A stretch of DNA of 64,000 nt from positions 7,113,001 through 7,177,000 of the forward strand of contig NZ_CP159289.1 of assembly GCF_040448675.1 (NCBI RefSeq). The letters run 5' to 3'. The stretch is from Dyadobacter sp. 676. Its GTDB lineage: Bacteria; Bacteroidota; Bacteroidia; Cytophagales; Spirosomataceae. Made by a program: the position numbers and the translations under genes. The notes beneath the pieces are model-generated. The model searched no databases. It was not told where the DNA came from and saw only the letters and a list, made by a program, of their open reading frames with translations. Each line of letters opens with the position of its first letter. The first letter of the stretch is position 1. Positions 62,401 to 64,000 of the stretch are shown here, piece after piece.

Positions 62401-63426
62401 TACCAGGACCGCGACCGCATTTTCGAGCCGTTTTACCGCGCGGAAGGCAATAGCAAGGAGCAGGGAACAGGCATTGGCCTGCCGCTCGCCCGGTCGCTCG
62501 CCGAGTTGCACAAGGGCTCGCTCGAACTGAAACGGTCGGAAATGGATCAGAACACATTCCTGTTGTCCATCCCGATCCACCAGGATTACGAGCTCGACCT
62601 CAATAAGGAGAACGAAGGAACCGCCGCGGAAAACAATGCCGGCGAAAATGAACAAAGTTCGGCTAACCCGAATAAACCCAATGTATTACTTGTAGAAGAT
62701 AACACTGAAATTCTCGGGTATCTCGGCCGCGAACTAAGCCTGGATTATAATATTTTCAGGGCGGGCGACGGCCGGCAGGCCATCGATCTGTTGCAGGAAG
62801 AACAAATCCATCTGGTAATCTCCGACATTATGATGCCTGTGATGGACGGTATCGCATTATGCCGGGAAATGAAAAATGATGTGCGTTTCAGCCACATCCC
62901 AATCATCCTGCTGACCGCCAAAAACTCGATCAGTTCCAGGATCGAAGGACTGGAAGTAGGTGCGGACGCTTACATCGAAAAACCGTTTTCGCTCGAACAT
63001 TTATCCGCGCAGATCTCGAACCTGCTCCATAACCGCGATATTATCAAAGATTATTTCGCGCGCTCGCCGCTTACCCACATCAAGGGCATCGCATTCTCGC
63101 GTGCGGACAAGGACTTTCTCGAACAGCTGAATGCCATCATCACCGCCCACATCGCCGACAGCGATCTGGATGTGGATATGTTGTCGTCCAAAATGAACAT
63201 GAGCCGCCCTACCCTATACCGGAAGATCAAGGGCATTTCCGACATGACGCCCCATGAGCTTATTAACCTGTCGCGGCTCAAAAAAGCGGCCGAACTGCTT
63301 GCCGAAAAAAATTACAAAATCAACGAAGTGGCCGACATGGTGGGATACAGCGTGCCTACCAACTTCTCGCGCGATTTTCAAAAACAGTTCGGCGTGAGCC
63401 CTTCCGGTTACATGAATGCATTGTAG
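59458..63426 (+). CDS. Hybrid two-component system regulator (one-protein sensor/regulator)
   Basis: A ~1322-residue hybrid protein. In order: signal peptide (TVFSFLLFSLVLAGVHAQ), 14-blade type periplasmic sensor propeller of repeated YRYDP/LWIGT-like units (~30-690), Y_Y_Y domain (~690-760, YQYQLEGLSKEWVPF), membrane helix (~772-795), HisKA with His ~829 (VAHEIRTPLTL), HATPase (ISNAIKYAE, GTGIGLPLARSLAE), receiver (Asp ~1124 in VISDIMMPVMDG) and an AraC-type HTH (SRPTLYRKIKGISDMTPHELINLSRL). Such proteins sense glycan breakdown products and switch on nearby susCD. It is divergent from the second SusCD pair. No ATG fits: the start is GTG at 59458 or TTG at 59455, as an in-frame stop lies just upstream. 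Confidence 0.95.
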   Translation: MKTVFSFLLFSLVLAGVHAQEIPFYFRSYQVADGLSGNAVGKMLQDKKGFMWFASRNGLNRFDGHSFRIFRNVAGDSTSIGSNSIFALYEDAAEKLWVGTHKGVYRYDPVQDRFDAFRLIPAGEILEIRGDRNGNIWIISNLTLYRYHLRTGRAARVDLGNDQPVSLHVSPAGAVWVACNNGVVRHYQQSTGRFEAFDLGALSGIRDIYGSMTLHAVGDSSLLIGSMKKVLLLNFLKKQVRNLTAAGLPAEDVQVHTIFRKSSREFWLGTESGLYILDLVSGHSQHIVREQFNRYSITDNIINAIFRDREGGIWITTQFGGINYYSTQFNNFRKFFPKPGNGISGSIVHEITADKYGRLWIGTEDAGLNRLDPRTGIFKAFVPDGRPGSISYHNIHGLVADGDELWVGTYEHGLDVLDLRTGRVIRHYNASSNPRSLSSNFIVTLYKTRDGDILAGTWMGLCKYNRATDDFTRIPFFNAQVQSIHEDAEGTIWAASYGGGVYYFNPKTRKQGHLRQNADRPDGLPDNYVNSIYQSSDKSIWLCTEHGLSRYNPETGQFRNYRMTDGLPDNQVFRVLEDESGNFWISTSRGLARLDGHTDQFTTFHTGNGLPTDQFNYNSSYKDPDGTLYFGTVAGMVGFKPAALLRNAFVPPVYITRLQVNNHDVDVRQADSPLRQSVVYASGLTLPYQSSGVSFEVAVLSYVIPERNSYQYQLEGLSKEWVPFQGSRRIHFAKLPPGEYTLRIRGANNDGLWNTREKRLNITILPPFWATGWAYSFYVVLIVSIIVVIFRYYFLALHEKNRRQIETIEMGKEREIYNAKIDFFTNVAHEIRTPLTLIKMPLDKLLASVKSDPEMIERLNMIDKNTSRLIDLTNQLLDFRKAEANNYSLNFTKTDINELLNDVFATFRPAAEQKQLQYKLELPRITLQAFVDEEACKKITSNLISNAIKYAESRVKVKLSPFNSDDLLFHIEFSNDGPLIEYQDRDRIFEPFYRAEGNSKEQGTGIGLPLARSLAELHKGSLELKRSEMDQNTFLLSIPIHQDYELDLNKENEGTAAENNAGENEQSSANPNKPNVLLVEDNTEILGYLGRELSLDYNIFRAGDGRQAIDLLQEEQIHLVISDIMMPVMDGIALCREMKNDVRFSHIPIILLTAKNSISSRIEGLEVGADAYIEKPFSLEHLSAQISNLLHNRDIIKDYFARSPLTHIKGIAFSRADKDFLEQLNAIITAHIADSDLDVDMLSSKMNMSRPTLYRKIKGISDMTPHELINLSRLKKAAELLAEKNYKINEVADMVGYSVPTNFSRDFQKQFGVSPSGYMNAL

Positions 63427-63485
63427 GTTGTCCGGCGCCTTCGCAGATTTTGAAAACCGGCTAAGGACATGCCGTTGCACAGGCC

Positions 63486-64000
63486 TCAGATCGCCTCCGA
63501 ATCGTAGGCGTTGAACCGGATGTTATCGAACGTCACCGGCGCTTTGCTGACAATGTAGATGTCCTGTAAACCGGAGCTGATCTTCCTGTAACGCGTGTAG
63601 TTTTCTTTTGCCAGGCCGAGATCGGAAAAACAACGGCTCAGGTAATTTTCGCTTACAAACGTCGTCCCATATACGCTGGCGTTTTTGATACTGTCTTCCA
63701 CGACACTGTCGCTGTCTTCGCTTTGCGTCGAATAGATGAAGTCGTCGTCCGAATTGCACAGGGACGTATCATGCACCGTAAATGCGAGGACACCAAGCGG
63801 CGCCAGGCAATTCAACAGCTGTATCAGCCACCTCCGGAAAAGGTCTTCGGGCAAATGGCTGAACAGGGAAGCCACAAAGATAAACGGGAACTTCATTCCC
63901 GGCCGGAACTCCTCGGGGATAAACGAGGAGACGATCCCGTTGACCCCGAATCTTTCGATCTGGAAATCCACCCCATGTTTTTTAACATCGGCCGTGTAGA
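63486..64000 (-). CDS. Methyltransferase-like protein, C-terminal part (cut by right edge)
   Basis: The frame is open to the right edge (through codons for YTADVKKHGVDFQIERFGVNG), so the start lies outside. The visible ~170 residues include FPFIFVASLFSHLPEDLFRRWLIQLLNCLAPLGVLAFTVHD, which matches the post-motif region of class I SAM-dependent methyltransferases (motif post-II Asp/hydrophobic strand), then YLSRCFSDLGLAKENYTRYRKI. The SAM-binding glycine motif is not in the window. The substrate is unknown. It is convergent with the hybrid regulator gene. Confidence 0.75.
   Translation of the reverse strand, partial: YTADVKKHGVDFQIERFGVNGIVSSFIPEEFRPGMKFPFIFVASLFSHLPEDLFRRWLIQLLNCLAPLGVLAFTVHDTSLCNSDDDFIYSTQSEDSDSVVEDSIKNASVYGTTFVSENYLSRCFSDLGLAKENYTRYRKISSGLQDIYIVSKAPVTFDNIRFNAYDSEAI

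Overview
The window looks like chromosomal DNA of a member of the Bacteroidota, most likely a Cytophagales bacterium close to Dyadobacter or Spirosoma (inference). The evidence is two SusC/SusD outer-membrane transport pairs, a FecR/ECF-sigma/STN-receptor circuit, hybrid two-component regulators with periplasmic propellers, LytS/LytTR signalling, Tat-targeted sugar enzymes, moderate GC content, weak Shine-Dalgarno sequences and a TAnnTTTG-like promoter. I found no rRNA, tRNA, CRISPR array, phage gene or transposase.

Layout. 1-9.8 kb: a Y_Y_Y-type histidine kinase cut by the left edge with its NarL-type regulator, a TerC membrane protein, a GNAT enzyme, a TonB-like protein, fabH, a LytTR-only protein, and a three-gene operon of two LytS-type kinases (the first apparently a pseudokinase) plus a LytTR response regulator, then an ECF sigma gene. 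10-18 kb (minus strand): ECF sigma, FecR anti-sigma, STN-type SusC, SusD and a Tat-exported UxuA-like enzyme. 18-28.6 kb: a beta-barrel protein, a VOC protein, a Tat-exported sugar epimerase divergent from a Nudix-like sugar regulator, a frameshifted Gfo/Idh/MocA oxidoreductase, a lipoprotein, a START-like protein, dgoD, a PhyH dioxygenase, an alpha/beta hydrolase and another lipoprotein. 28.7-35.3 kb: a CzcCBA-type metal efflux set (pump gene frameshifted) and an OmpR-type regulator.

35.5-47.8 kb holds the most unusual block. Seven closely packed plus-strand genes encode exported proteins: two caspase-fold proteases, a papain-like protease with a DUF4384-like tail, a DUF4384-like protein and three unknowns. 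They end in a hairpin and are followed by an ECF-like sigma factor, a membrane anti-sigma-like protein and a PKD/SBBP lipoprotein. I propose a self-regulated envelope protease cassette. 47.9-64 kb: a DGPF protein with an ECF42-type sigma factor, an alpha/beta hydrolase, a di-heme peroxidase, a PhoX/DUF839-like lipoprotein, a second SusCD pair (SusC frameshifted) divergent from a complete hybrid two-component regulator, and a methyltransferase-like gene cut by the right edge.

Three sequence-level patterns cut across the genes. (1) Five genes carry a +1 frameshift, each exactly at a homopolymer (C7, C7, C7, C6, A8), and the four runs of six or more G/C that I found are all frameshift sites. This means either systematic homopolymer over-calls or slippage. 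(2) Two unrelated genes carry similar 15-bp tandem repeats with a palindromic core in the first codons. (3) An interspersed repeat of about 78 bp occurs twice, in inverted orientation, each time just downstream of a minus-strand gene.
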